64,000 nucleotides of DNA, from positions 62,001-126,000 of the forward strand of contig JAIXKK010000200.1 in NCBI GenBank assembly GCA_026954325.1. The letters are read 5' to 3'. A program made the position numbers and the translations under genes. The notes below the pieces were generated by a model that saw only the letters and a list, made by a program, of their open reading frames with translations, was not told where the DNA came from and searched no databases. This stretch comes from Bryobacterales bacterium (GTDB lineage Bacteria; Acidobacteriota; Terriglobia; Bryobacterales; Bryobacteraceae). This document shows positions 33,295-42,625 of the stretch, piece by piece. Positions within the stretch are counted from its first letter, which is position 1. Every line of letters begins with the position of its first letter.

Positions 33295-36223
33295 CCTTCA
33301 CCGCCAACTGCATGATCCGCGGATCGAAGTTCGTCTGCCGCAGCAGGAAGTTCGTGGTGGGCCGGAAGAATCCGCCGCTAAACGTATAACGGGTTGTCTG
33401 AATGCCGTTGAAATTGGCGCGATTGGTGAGGTTGAACGCCTCCCCCAACAACCGTACGCGCACACGTTCCTTCAAGACGGGAATATCCTTGCTCACGCGC
33501 GCGTCCACGGTGACGAACCACGGGCCCTCCAGCGTGTCGCGGCCCACCGCCGGACTGCGGTCATTGAAATTGTTCCCGTCGTTGCCGGGGTCGCCGCTCG
33601 CGATGTCCTGAAAGCGCCGCCCCGACTGCGCCTGGGTGATCATCCCAAGTTGCCAGTCGCTCAGAATTCCGCGCAGAACAGGATTTCCCAGCGATTTCGC
33701 ATAGTTCACATCCCATACTCCGGAAAGAACAAACCGGTGCCGGATATCCGCCGCGCCCGGCCCGCGGTCCAGATTTGGCAGCAGCGTGTCCTGCGCAACC
33801 TTCGCGTCATCCCCTCCATTGCCGGGCACCACGGAGGTCCCATCCGGCGTCGTGTCGATTACCTTAGACAGCGTATAGGAACTCATCACCTGGAACCTGT
33901 CCGCAAAGCGCCGGTTGAACGATACGAATCCACCGTGATAGAGAGAGTTGCCGCCGCTGTCGAACAGCGAGATGCGGCCGAATGCCGGATTGGGCCGGGC
34001 CGGGCCTGAGGTTCCCGGATGGCGGTAATAGGTTACCGGGGCGCCCGCTTGCGCCGTGCACACCGCCGAGGCCGGGCAAACATAGCCGGTGGTTGCCACC
34101 GAGGGGTAAAGGTTGATGTCTCGAGTCCGTGTCAGATGAGTGCCGTTCACTCCCAGGTAGCCGATCGTGACGCTGCTTTTCGACCCCAGCGCAAACTCGG
34201 TTTGCAGGCTGAACTGCTGCGTCCGCGGAGTCTTGTAGTTCGGATCCGTAACATAGATGTCCGGCGGATTCCCCGGCCCGGGCGGCGCGGATAGGATCTT
34301 CGGGTATGTCGGAAGATTCGCGCGGATCTCATACTGCTGCGATTCGATGCCGTTGTTCAACATCGCCGTGCTCAACAACAGCCCCGGAGTGCGCGCGTAA
34401 TAAATACCGTAGCCGCCGCGCACCACCACCGCGTCGCTCTTCGTCACTTTGTAAGCGAACCCGAACCTCGGGCCGATGTTCGCCGCGTCGGTGGCAATGC
34501 GGTTCGTCAACAGGTTCGCCGCCGCCAGCGCGGCATTGTTATTGAGCGTCGTGGGTTGCCGGTAGCCGAAATAGTCGTAGCGGATGCCGTAATTCAAGGT
34601 GAGTTTGTCCGTGACGCGCCACGCGTCCTGCACATAAAAAGCCCACTCGTTCACATCCGGATGGCTGATCGGGAAACTGCTCCCCGTCCCCGGGAACGAC
34701 TGCCGGAAACTGGTGGGCTGGCCGCTCAGAAAGGCGTCATAACTGGCATAGGTGTAGCCTCCGGCGAAGAAGCCGGGAAAGTAGTTCTCCACGCGAACGA
34801 AGTTGAAATCGAACCCCATCTTGTACGCGTGGCGGCCCCGCACATAACTCAGGCTCGCCGTGGGCTGATACGCATGGCTGTTCGTAAAACGAGGGCTGAA
34901 ATTGTTCGCGCCAAAAACGATCCCGTTGATGATGCTCACCTCCGGGCCGGCCGTATTCGCATATCCCGGCTGTTTGTCCTGAACCGAGTTGAAGCGTACT
35001 TCCAGCACCTTGTCGGGCCCCAACAGGCGCGTGTAAACCGCGGCGACGTTATCCGTATTCACTTCGTTGTTGCCGGAGTGCTCCTCGGCGATATTTGTAC
35101 CGAACGACTCCTGGTTCACGCCCGTATAGCGGCTCATGTTGTAGCGTACGCTCAGCCGGTCCCGGTCCGTCGCGTTCCAGTCCAACTTCACCAGGCCCAC
35201 GTTGTTGTTCAACCCGATCTGATAAGGCGTGAGGTACTTGCCGAAAACATTGAGCGCCGATGCCGGAGGAGGGATTACCGGAGTCACAATCTGCGTCTGC
35301 GCGTTGCGCTGCCCGTCATAACTGAAAAAGAAGAAGAGCTTGTCCCTGATGATGCGCCCGCCGAGCGTGCCTCCGAACTGGTTGAAGTGATATGGGTTCT
35401 TGCGCGCCCCCGCGCGATTATTGACGAACGTATTGGCGTTCATCCCCTTATCCCGGTAATACTCAAACGCCGAACCGTGATATTCGTTCGTGCCCGACTT
35501 GGTGATCACGTTGATGGCCCCGCCGCTCGCGCGTCCGATTTCCGGCGGAAACGAGTTCGTGTTCACCTGAAACTCCTGCACCGCTTCCTGGCTGAACGCA
35601 TACGGCCGGAATCCCGTCCGGCCGGTAGCCTGCCCGTAAAACAGATTATTGGAATCAGCCCCGTCCACCAGCAGCGAGTTGTTTGGTCCGCGCTGCCCGC
35701 CGAAGGCAAGATCTCCCCCGCGCGTCGGGTCGCGCACCACACCCGGCGTCAGCGTGGTGAAGTCGAGGAAGTTCCGCCCGTTCACCGGAAGATCGGCAAT
35801 GGCGCGAGTGTTCACCGTTGCCGTCGAGGCGGTGCGCGTCACCTCCACCACCGGAAGTTCGGAAGTAACGGAGACAGTTTCCGTCGCCGTCCCCAGTTCC
35901 AGGCTGATGTCGAGCGTGGCTACGGCCCCCACATTGAGCACGATGCCCTGCCGCACCGCCGTCTTGAACCCCTGCATCTCCACCGAAAGATCGAAGCTTC
36001 CCACCGGCAGCCGGCTGAAGCTATACAAACCGGCTGTCGTTGTCTCCATCGAGCGCGTAAACCCGGTTGCCGGGCTCTTGATGGTCACCTTGGCGCCCGC
36101 TACAGAGGCGCCGGAAGGATCGTTCACCGCGCCATTCAACGTTGCCCCGCCGATTTCGGATTGAGCAAACAAACCTGGGACAAGCGGACATAGGAACAGT
36201 AATGCGAGCGGAATTTTCTGCAT
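33284..36223 (-). CDS. TonB-dependent receptor (Oar/CarboxypepD_reg type)
   Basis: 979 aa, complete. Signal peptide IPLALLFLCPLVPGLFA. A carboxypeptidase-regulatory-like domain (about residues 25-110; NGAVNDPSGASVAGAKV, YSFSRLPVGSFDLSVE), then a plug with NTRAIADLPVNGRNF and a 'D-G-A-D-S-N-N' segment, and a long barrel ending KVIF, the C-terminal aromatic signal. There is no clear TonB box. It takes up a large, unknown substrate in the outer membrane. It is preceded 81 bases upstream by a second receptor gene on the same strand. The 3' end overlaps the sialidase gene convergently by 11 bases. Confidence 0.93.
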   Translation of the reverse strand: MQKIPLALLFLCPLVPGLFAQSEIGGATLNGAVNDPSGASVAGAKVTIKSPATGFTRSMETTTAGLYSFSRLPVGSFDLSVEMQGFKTAVRQGIVLNVGAVATLDISLELGTATETVSVTSELPVVEVTRTASTATVNTRAIADLPVNGRNFLDFTTLTPGVVRDPTRGGDLAFGGQRGPNNSLLVDGADSNNLFYGQATGRTGFRPYAFSQEAVQEFQVNTNSFPPEIGRASGGAINVITKSGTNEYHGSAFEYYRDKGMNANTFVNNRAGARKNPYHFNQFGGTLGGRIIRDKLFFFFSYDGQRNAQTQIVTPVIPPPASALNVFGKYLTPYQIGLNNNVGLVKLDWNATDRDRLSVRYNMSRYTGVNQESFGTNIAEEHSGNNEVNTDNVAAVYTRLLGPDKVLEVRFNSVQDKQPGYANTAGPEVSIINGIVFGANNFSPRFTNSHAYQPTASLSYVRGRHAYKMGFDFNFVRVENYFPGFFAGGYTYASYDAFLSGQPTSFRQSFPGTGSSFPISHPDVNEWAFYVQDAWRVTDKLTLNYGIRYDYFGYRQPTTLNNNAALAAANLLTNRIATDAANIGPRFGFAYKVTKSDAVVVRGGYGIYYARTPGLLLSTAMLNNGIESQQYEIRANLPTYPKILSAPPGPGNPPDIYVTDPNYKTPRTQQFSLQTEFALGSKSSVTIGYLGVNGTHLTRTRDINLYPSVATTGYVCPASAVCTAQAGAPVTYYRHPGTSGPARPNPAFGRISLFDSGGNSLYHGGFVSFNRRFADRFQVMSSYTLSKVIDTTPDGTSVVPGNGGDDAKVAQDTLLPNLDRGPGAADIRHRFVLSGVWDVNYAKSLGNPVLRGILSDWQLGMITQAQSGRRFQDIASGDPGNDGNNFNDRSPAVGRDTLEGPWFVTVDARVSKDIPVLKERVRVRLLGEAFNLTNRANFNGIQTTRYTFSGGFFRPTTNFLLRQTNFDPRIMQLAVKVIF

Positions 36224-36304
36224 GGAGCCCCTCCTGAAGGCAATGACTCCAGTATACCTCTCGCGTATGAATAATCGATGGTTGTCTGCTCCTCGGAGCG
36301 AGCC

Positions 36305-39268
36305 TCAGAACGAAAGCCGCAACTGCAATTCCAACCGCCGGTTCCCTGCCGCGCCCATTGCTCCACCCGGTCCAAACCCTCCCGCAATCGACGTCGACTC
36401 GCCAAACAGCGGTGAACTCAGATTTCCCACCGGCAGCCCCAGATTCACGTGGTTGAAGAGGTTCCGCGCCGAGGCCGAAAGCGTCAGGTTGAAGCGCTTT
36501 TCCGAGTTCGACGCGCCGAACATCCCGCCTCCTCCGCCGCCATGGAAGCCTCCCCCGCCGCCGTGATATCCTCCCCGTCCTCCCCCCGGCCCGCCCATCA
36601 TCATCGGAGGACGGTCCGGCCCGGCCGGTCCCGCCTGCGCTGCCCGCTCTCCCCGGTCTCCGAACCCCCATGTTTTGCTCAGACGCAGGTTGACAGTGAA
36701 ATTGCCCGGGCCATTGCCGTAGTCACGCGGGATCAGCACCGCCCCCGGGCCGGGAGCGATGTTGAACACCCCAAATTGCGTGGCGACGATATCCGCCCCG
36801 GTGGCGCCGGGAGCCGCCTGAGCCGGCCGGTCGTTGAAGATGGTATCGCCGTTGTTGTCCCGGCCGGTAGTGATGTTGAACGGCGGCCCGCTGCTGGCGA
36901 TGATGAACGGGTTCAAACTGATGCCCCACTTCCCGTTGATGTTGCCGCCCATCACAAAGCGGTGGCGCACATCGTAGGAAGCCCGGCCGTACTCTGTCGC
37001 GAAGTTATAAGGATTCGCGGGAAACGTCCCCACACCGTCCGTATCGCTGTTGGCGTGCCCATACACGTAGAATCCAAACAACATCACACGGCGGTTGAAC
37101 TGCGACCGCAGATTCACCATGAACTGCTTCTGCCGCAGAATTCCGTTTGATTCGAACTGATAAAGGTTCCCTATGTTTCCCAAAGGCCGCGTGCCGTCGG
37201 GAAGCGGCGCGTTGATATTCACCGTGCGCAGCATGTGCTCGCCCCGCGAGTAGATGAAGTTCGCCGATAGCGACGTCCTCCACGGCAACTGCCGGTCCAC
37301 GCCGATTACTCCCTGCGCAATGTAGGGCGCCCGAATATCCGGAGCCAGACGCCGCACCGTGTTATCCAGCTTGAAGTTCGCGATCGAGTCGAGCGAAGGG
37401 ATGTTCGGATAGAAACCGGGGTTCAGCACGAAGTACTGCTGCTGCGTCGTCCCGTTAAAGCGCAGCGCCTGGAGAGTGAGGCTGTCGTCGATGCGGTCAT
37501 AGAACATGCCGAACCCCGTGCGCAGCACCGTCTTCGTCGTCTTACCGTTCTTGCCGCCATCCAGCCCCCATGCGATGCTTAGCCGCGGAGCAATGTTGTT
37601 GTAATTGTGAATATTCGTCTGCGTCTCGTACCGCAATCCGTAATTCAACGTAAACCGCGGCCGCAGCCGCCAGGAATCCTCGGCGAAAACCCCGATATCC
37701 GTCTGATTCACCCCGCTGGTGGCCAACCCGCTGGTCAACGTGAACTGGCTGGGGCCGCCCCCCAACTGCCGGATCTGCGCGAACGGCAGATTCATTGACT
37801 GGAACAGCAGCGTCCGCTGGTAGCGGTCAAGAGACGTGATCTGCGTCAGCACCGGTTGCCCGTCAGGGCCGAGAACCGCCTGGTTGCTGGCATTAAGTTG
37901 CGGAGCCAACCCGCCCGCGAAAGTGAACGTCCCATTGAAATTGCTGTCCGAGGAGTCATTCACCGAAACCACCCGTGCCCGCCCTCCCAGTTTCAGGAAG
38001 TGCGTCCCCTGTGTAATGGAGGTCATGTTCGTGACCTCGAAGTGGTTCTCCCCCGTCCCGGAATTGCCGATCAGCGCTCCGCCCGCGTTGAACGACTCCA
38101 GCACATTGATCGCGGGCGTCGCGTTATTGCCCATCTGCCGCGTGTCCACATGCATGTACTGGAACCGCGTCTCATTGATCATCTTCGCGTTCAGAACCGA
38201 GGTCTCCGTCAGTTGCAGCGTGTGGTTGTCATTGTCCATGTTCAACGCGCGCGAAGGCAGCGTGAACTGGCCGATCCCCTGGTCATCCTGCTCCATCCGG
38301 CTGAAATGATACCGCGCCACCAGCGTGTTGTTCGTGCTCAATTGATAGTCGATGCGTGGCGAGACAAAAAGCCGCCGGATCGGCGTCACAATGGCCTGCT
38401 GAAGCAGATTCTGCTGTAGGTTCGGATCGAGAATGGTCGCGTTCACCACGGCATTCTCGTCAATTCCGCGCCGCTCGACATCGATGAAATAGGAAGCCTT
38501 CTTGTTGATTGGCCCGCCTAGGTTCACCCCGAAGTTCAGAGCCTTATACGGAGCCCGTGTCGGAGAGAACGGGTTCCTCGAATTCAGGTATTGATCGCCG
38601 AAGCTGAAAAACGCCTGCCCCCGCATTTTGTCCGTGCCCGGTTTCGTCAGAATCTCGATGCGCCCGAAACCCATTTTGTCGTACTCCGCCGAAAACGGAT
38701 TCTGATTGATGCGCACCTCGCGTATTGCCGATTTCGGAGGCAGTTGTCCTCCGCTGAACCCGTCTACGAAAATCTCCCCCCCGTTCGGCCCCGCCGACGG
38801 CCCGGCCAGAGCCTGTAAATCCGACGCAAGGTCATCAGGATCGTCGGAAAGCACGTTCAGGTCTTCCCCCTTCAGAACCACCGCTCCCGCCGTGCTCTGC
38901 GGGTCCACCGAAACCGCTTCCTGGTCCGCCACCGTTACTGACTCCGTCTGCGAGGCAATCGACAGTTGCACCTTGAACTCCACCGGGCTCCCCATGTTCA
39001 CCCGCGCATTGCGGATTTCAAACGGCGTAAACCCGGGCGCGCTGATACGGATGTTGTACTTGCCCGGAGGCACGTTGTCGATTTCGTAAGCGCCCATTTC
39101 ATTGGTGGTCGCCGTGCGGTTCGTGCTCGGCCCCTTCGCGTTCACCGTCGCTCCCGGCACGGATGCCGCCGATGGGTCCACCACCGTACCCTTGATCTGT
39201 CCCATTTGCTGGGCAAACAGCCCGGTAACTGACAATAACCCCGCCAGCAGAGATATCCGGCAATTCAT
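36305..39268 (-). CDS. TonB-dependent receptor with Gly-rich C-terminal segment
   Basis: 987 aa. Signal peptide ISLLAGLLSVTGLFAQQ, carboxypeptidase-regulatory-like domain (GTVVDPSAASVPGATV, YEIDNVPPGKYNIRIS), plug (VDGFSGGQLPPKSAIREVRINQNPFSAEYD) and barrel. Near residues 895-935 there is a Met/Gly/His-rich stretch (MMMGGPGGGRGGYHG and repeats of GGGGGFHGG) that looks like an extracellular loop able to bind metal or a polymer. The C-terminus LQLRLSF ends in Phe. Residues 'AEYDKMGFGRIEILTKPGTDKMRG' are typical of the Acidobacteria Oar clade. A Gly-rich secreted protein gene lies 16 bases upstream on the same strand. Confidence 0.92.
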   Translation of the reverse strand: MNCRISLLAGLLSVTGLFAQQMGQIKGTVVDPSAASVPGATVNAKGPSTNRTATTNEMGAYEIDNVPPGKYNIRISAPGFTPFEIRNARVNMGSPVEFKVQLSIASQTESVTVADQEAVSVDPQSTAGAVVLKGEDLNVLSDDPDDLASDLQALAGPSAGPNGGEIFVDGFSGGQLPPKSAIREVRINQNPFSAEYDKMGFGRIEILTKPGTDKMRGQAFFSFGDQYLNSRNPFSPTRAPYKALNFGVNLGGPINKKASYFIDVERRGIDENAVVNATILDPNLQQNLLQQAIVTPIRRLFVSPRIDYQLSTNNTLVARYHFSRMEQDDQGIGQFTLPSRALNMDNDNHTLQLTETSVLNAKMINETRFQYMHVDTRQMGNNATPAINVLESFNAGGALIGNSGTGENHFEVTNMTSITQGTHFLKLGGRARVVSVNDSSDSNFNGTFTFAGGLAPQLNASNQAVLGPDGQPVLTQITSLDRYQRTLLFQSMNLPFAQIRQLGGGPSQFTLTSGLATSGVNQTDIGVFAEDSWRLRPRFTLNYGLRYETQTNIHNYNNIAPRLSIAWGLDGGKNGKTTKTVLRTGFGMFYDRIDDSLTLQALRFNGTTQQQYFVLNPGFYPNIPSLDSIANFKLDNTVRRLAPDIRAPYIAQGVIGVDRQLPWRTSLSANFIYSRGEHMLRTVNINAPLPDGTRPLGNIGNLYQFESNGILRQKQFMVNLRSQFNRRVMLFGFYVYGHANSDTDGVGTFPANPYNFATEYGRASYDVRHRFVMGGNINGKWGISLNPFIIASSGPPFNITTGRDNNGDTIFNDRPAQAAPGATGADIVATQFGVFNIAPGPGAVLIPRDYGNGPGNFTVNLRLSKTWGFGDRGERAAQAGPAGPDRPPMMMGGPGGGRGGYHGGGGGFHGGGGGGMFGASNSEKRFNLTLSASARNLFNHVNLGLPVGNLSSPLFGESTSIAGGFGPGGAMGAAGNRRLELQLRLSF

Positions 39269-39284
39269 ATGTGTTTTAAGCCCT

Positions 39285-40370
39285 TTACGGAGTTCCGACT
39301 TCCATGTTCCAGTTGCCGATCACCTGGTTGACTTCCGAGGCAGGCGCCCGCAGCAGAAAATCCATTCCCGCAATCATCGAAATCACGTTGGCCGGATGCC
39401 CGTCCTTGGGCCGCGCCACCGAAGTCACCACCGCGTCCCCGGCCTTCAGATCCCCGAGCGTGGCTTTCGGCAGCCGCTCCATCATCTGTTGAAAATCCGG
39501 CCCGTTGCCGCCCGCGTGCATGCCGAAACCGCCGCCGCCCCCTGGCCGCATACCGCCGGCAGGCCCGCCGCCCGGATGCATCCCGCCACCCCGGCCGCCG
39601 CCGCCAAACACCGGCATCTTTCGCAACCGCGCTTCCGGAGATATCTTCAACGCCACTTTCTTCTTCGTCTGCACATCCAGCAGCACTACCTCGCCGGTCT
39701 CCGGCTTCAGCGAAACAATCTCCCCGCCGAGTGTCTGGAAACTGCCGAAGACAATCTGTTCGGCCGTCACCTTCGATTCCGCATCCTGGCGATTCCCCAA
39801 TACGCGTACCTGGTCGCCTGCCGCCATTGCCTTCAAATCGCTCGGCTGCGCGTCCTGATAGCGAATGGATTCATCGGCGTACCGCTTGATGCCCGTTTTG
39901 TCCGTCACCGCTACCGTCCATTCCTTCACCACGCCGGCCGTGCGGGCGCTCATGCGGAACTGCTTCCCCTCCGCATCCACGCTCTTGATCACACCCGCCA
40001 CGCTGTGCTGCTTCCAATCCGCTTCTTCCTTCGCTTTCTGACTCGTGATGGCTTCCTTCTTCATCACAATCAGCGAACGGGCCAGCACGATCTTTTCCGC
40101 CTCGTTCACCTCGCCCCGTATCAGAACACGGTCGCCGGCGGCGACATCCGCAATCGTGCCCTTCGTCGCCTTCGACAGATCTTTTTCCCCCGGTTCCACG
40201 CGGTAGATCTTCGCGCCCTCCAGCGCCTTCGCGGCGTACGTTCCGCCCGCGTCCGCCTGCACCGTAATCCCTCCGTCGGCCGCAACGGCCGTCACCAGCC
40301 CCAGCACCCGCCCCTGTTGTTGCGCCGCCGCGGAACCCCACAGCGCGGCAATCACGAACATCGCGTTCAT
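39285..40370 (-). CDS. Secreted Gly-rich protein, DUF5666-like, unknown function
   Basis: 361 aa from ATG 40370, preceded by AGGA at a spacing of seven (ATG 40388 is an alternative). Signal peptide NAMFVIAALWGSAAAQQ. Two or three tandem OB-like repeats follow, each with a pattern like 'V-x-x-V-x-x-D-G', GDRVLIRGEVNEAEKI, and AGDQVRVLGNRQDAESKV. Then a Gly-rich spacer (MPVFGGGGRGGGMHPGG, with GGGGGFGMHAGGN) and a C-terminal GDAVVTSVARPKDGHPAN. The OB repeats resemble DUF5666. The Gly/His/Met-rich spacer resembles that in the receptor gene 16 bases downstream, so they may work together. Function unknown. Confidence 0.7.
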   Translation of the reverse strand: MNAMFVIAALWGSAAAQQQGRVLGLVTAVAADGGITVQADAGGTYAAKALEGAKIYRVEPGEKDLSKATKGTIADVAAGDRVLIRGEVNEAEKIVLARSLIVMKKEAITSQKAKEEADWKQHSVAGVIKSVDAEGKQFRMSARTAGVVKEWTVAVTDKTGIKRYADESIRYQDAQPSDLKAMAAGDQVRVLGNRQDAESKVTAEQIVFGSFQTLGGEIVSLKPETGEVVLLDVQTKKKVALKISPEARLRKMPVFGGGGRGGGMHPGGGPAGGMRPGGGGGFGMHAGGNGPDFQQMMERLPKATLGDLKAGDAVVTSVARPKDGHPANVISMIAGMDFLLRAPASEVNQVIGNWNMEVGTP

Positions 40371-40450
40371 CGCTTTTCCTGGCCTCATTGGTGTCACTTG
40401 TCTAGTCGATCCTCGAACGATCACAGTTACCCTACAGCCCGAACAGATTC

Positions 40451-40466
40451 GTAAAGAATCGTTAAG
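40451..40466 (-). promoter_or_regulatory. Tandem CTTTAC/CTTAAC repeat, possible regulator site
   Basis: On the minus strand CTTAACGATT is followed directly by CTTTACGAAT (period 10, eight of ten identical). It lies in the divergent gap between the Gly-rich protein gene and the YdcF gene. The hexamer CTTTAC recurs three times before the macA-like gene. Tandem half-sites with a 10-11 bp period are typical of OmpR-family response regulators; the regulator is unknown. Confidence 0.3.
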
Positions 40467-40498
40467 CTCCCTATGTGCCGTATTCTGATAAGGAAGCG

Positions 40499-41083
40499 AT
40501 GAAGCGCGGGGTACTGATTCTGGCCGTGTTCGGCCTTCTGGCGGCAATCTGTCTGGGACGGTTGACGCTCGCCATCGAACGCCAGGCGGTGCTCGACGAA
40601 GCCCGCCCCGCCGACGTCATCGTCGTCCTCGGCGCCGCCGAATACCGCGGCAAACCCTCCCCCATCTTGAAAGCCCGCCTCGATCATGCCCTCGGCCTCT
40701 ACCGCCGCGGCCTCGCTCCCCGCCTCCTTACCACCGGTGGAGCCGGCGGAGACCCCATCTTCACCGAGAGCGAAGTCGGCCGCAGCTACCTCAGCAGGCA
40801 CGGCGTCCCCGTGGAAGCCATCATCATTGAGCCCGAAGGCGAAACCACCGCCGAAAGCGCCACCTCCGCCGCCGAAATCATGCGCCGCATGGACCTCAAA
40901 TCCTGCATTGTCGTAAGCGACGGCTACCATATCTACCGCGCCAAGAAAATCCTCCAGCATCAGGGCATTTCCGTCTACGGCTCACCCCGCCCTTCCCAAA
41001 TCCGCAACGAATGGATACTTCGCTGGCTATGTTTCCGCCAGGCAGTGGGTTATGCGCTCTGGTCCGCTGGCATACGCATCTGA
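40499..41083 (+). CDS. YdcF/SanA-family DUF218 protein
   Basis: 194 aa, start ATG 40499 with AAGGA at a spacing of five. One N-terminal membrane segment (GVLILAVFGLLAAICLG). DUF218 motifs: DVIVVLGAAEY, ALGLYRRGLAPRLLTTGGAGG, SEVGRSYLSRHGV, EPEGETTAESA, and IVVSDGYHIYRAKKI. The family (ElyC/SanA/YdcF) is implicated in cell envelope maintenance; SanA affects permeability to vancomycin. Residues R and H at the SDGYH block match the family. The gene is divergent from the Gly-rich protein across a 128-base gap and stops 105 bases before the MacA gene. Confidence 0.85.
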   Translation: MKRGVLILAVFGLLAAICLGRLTLAIERQAVLDEARPADVIVVLGAAEYRGKPSPILKARLDHALGLYRRGLAPRLLTTGGAGGDPIFTESEVGRSYLSRHGVPVEAIIIEPEGETTAESATSAAEIMRRMDLKSCIVVSDGYHIYRAKKILQHQGISVYGSPRPSQIRNEWILRWLCFRQAVGYALWSAGIRI

Positions 41084-41095
41084 GCGCCGGTCTGC

Positions 41096-41146
41096 CTTTA
41101 CCAAATCTTTACGTTTCTTCCACCGTGGCCAAATAGTTGCTTTACA
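41096..41146 (+). promoter_or_regulatory. Three CTTTAC repeats on one helical face before macA-like gene
   Basis: CTTTACC at 41096, CTTTACG at 41107 and CTTTACA at 41140 have start-to-start distances of 11 and 33 bases, i.e. multiples of 11, so they face the same side of the helix. They lie 43-93 bases upstream of the ATG at 41189. This arrangement suits a multi-subunit response-regulator binding site. Confidence 0.4.
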
Positions 41147-41188
41147 TTCCAGTGCGAGCCTATGAGTGAGGGCAAAGGAGCAACTCGC

Positions 41189-42625
41189 ATGAGCAACCTT
41201 GCAGAAAAATCTCTTTTGGAGGAGCCCGGGAAGACTTCGGCGCAAGAGCCGTCATTCCTCGAGTTGCCTCCCCCTTTGGAGGAGACGCCGGCCAGGCGCC
41301 GCAACCCGGTCCGTTACTTTGTTGCGGCTGCCATCCTTGCCGCGGCCGGCACAGCCGCATTCCTCATCTGGCGGAGTCTGTCCACACCGCCCGCGCCCAC
41401 CTATTCCCTGGTGACCGTCAACCGCGGCAATATCTCCAAGACCATCACCGCCACCGGAAAAGTTCAGGCAGTCGTCACCGTTCAGGTAGGCACCCAGGTC
41501 TCCGGCGCCGTGTCCGAACTGCACGCCGATTTCAATGACCGTGTTCGCGCCGGCGAGGTCATCGCGCGCCTCGATCCATCCCAGTTCCAGGCCCAGTACA
41601 ACCAGGCCGTCGCCAATCTCCACAGCGCGCAGGCCCGCGTCGAAACGGCCCGCGGCGGGATTACCAATGCCGATGCCGCCGTGCAGGCCGCCGAAGCTAA
41701 CGTCGAGCGGGCCGGCTCCGTCGTCAACGACGCGCAGGTCACCTTCAACCGCACGAACCTCCTGATGGAAGCGCAGGCCGTCGCCCGCCAGCAGTTGGAC
41801 TCCGCGAAGGCTGCGCTTACCCAGGCCGTGGCTCAAAAGGCGCAAGCCGTGGCCCAGGCTAATCAGGCAAAGGCCCAGGCCCTCTCCGCCCGCGCGCAAC
41901 TCGAACAGGCCCAGGCCGACGTGAAGCAGGCCGACGCGGCCGCCGTGGCGGCGAAGGTCAACCTCGACCGCACCGTGATCCGAGCCCCCATTGACGGCGT
42001 CGTGGTTTCGCGCAGCGTCGACGTCGGCCAGACCGTGGCCGCCAGCCTTCAATCGCCTACGCTCTTCCTCATCGCCAATGATTTGACGCACATGCAGGTA
42101 CTGGCCGATGTGGACGAAGCCGATGTCGGCCAACTCCGCCCCGGCGACAAAGCTGCCTTCACCGTGGACGCGTTCCCCGGGGATACCTTCACGGGAAAAA
42201 TCTCGTCCGTCCGCCTCGCCCCGCAAGTTGTGCAGAACGTCACCACCTACACCGCCGTCATCGATGTCGAGAATCCAGGCCTCAAGTTGAAGCCGGGCAT
42301 GACCGCCAATATCACGGCAACGGTGGATAGCCGCCAAAACGCGCTGTTGATTCCGAACACCGCCCTCCGCTTCCGCCCGGAGGAAACAGCCGCTCAGGCG
42401 TCCGAACCCGTACGCGCCTCTCGCACACCCGCCGTTTGGAAAGAAATCGCCGGCTCACTCCAGCCCGTTCGCCTCCGGCTCGGCCTGACCGATGGTATTT
42501 CCACTGAGGTGGTCAGCGGCGATCTCCAACAGGGCGACCGCATTGCGGTTCCCCTGGCCGCGCAGGGACAGGCGCAGTCTCAGGGCGCGGCCAGCCCGTT
42601 GAATCCCATGAGAAGGAGGCGCTAA
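41189..42625 (+). CDS. MacA-like periplasmic adaptor of an ABC efflux pump
   Basis: 478 aa, start ATG 41189 with AAAGGAG nine bases upstream; an ATG at 41162 lacks a ribosome site. N-terminal membrane segment (about 45-62; YFVAAAILAAAGTAAFLIW). Lipoyl half motif (VQVGTQVSGAVSELHADFNDRVRAGEVIARLD), then a long coiled-coil hairpin of Ala/Gln heptads (about 115-255), second lipoyl half (TVIRAPIDGVVVSRSVDVGQTV), and a beta-barrel domain (VLADVDEADVGQLRPG). It couples the MacB permease to an outer-membrane channel. The stop overlaps the ATPase start (TAATG), giving strict cotranslation. The operon is adaptor, ATPase, permease. Confidence 0.93.
   Translation: MSNLAEKSLLEEPGKTSAQEPSFLELPPPLEETPARRRNPVRYFVAAAILAAAGTAAFLIWRSLSTPPAPTYSLVTVNRGNISKTITATGKVQAVVTVQVGTQVSGAVSELHADFNDRVRAGEVIARLDPSQFQAQYNQAVANLHSAQARVETARGGITNADAAVQAAEANVERAGSVVNDAQVTFNRTNLLMEAQAVARQQLDSAKAALTQAVAQKAQAVAQANQAKAQALSARAQLEQAQADVKQADAAAVAAKVNLDRTVIRAPIDGVVVSRSVDVGQTVAASLQSPTLFLIANDLTHMQVLADVDEADVGQLRPGDKAAFTVDAFPGDTFTGKISSVRLAPQVVQNVTTYTAVIDVENPGLKLKPGMTANITATVDSRQNALLIPNTALRFRPEETAAQASEPVRASRTPAVWKEIAGSLQPVRLRLGLTDGISTEVVSGDLQQGDRIAVPLAAQGQAQSQGAASPLNPMRRRR

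Noticed and set aside
34556..36193. A 545-codon plus-strand frame opposite the receptor at 33284.
   Set aside because: Antisense shadow of a complete TonB receptor.
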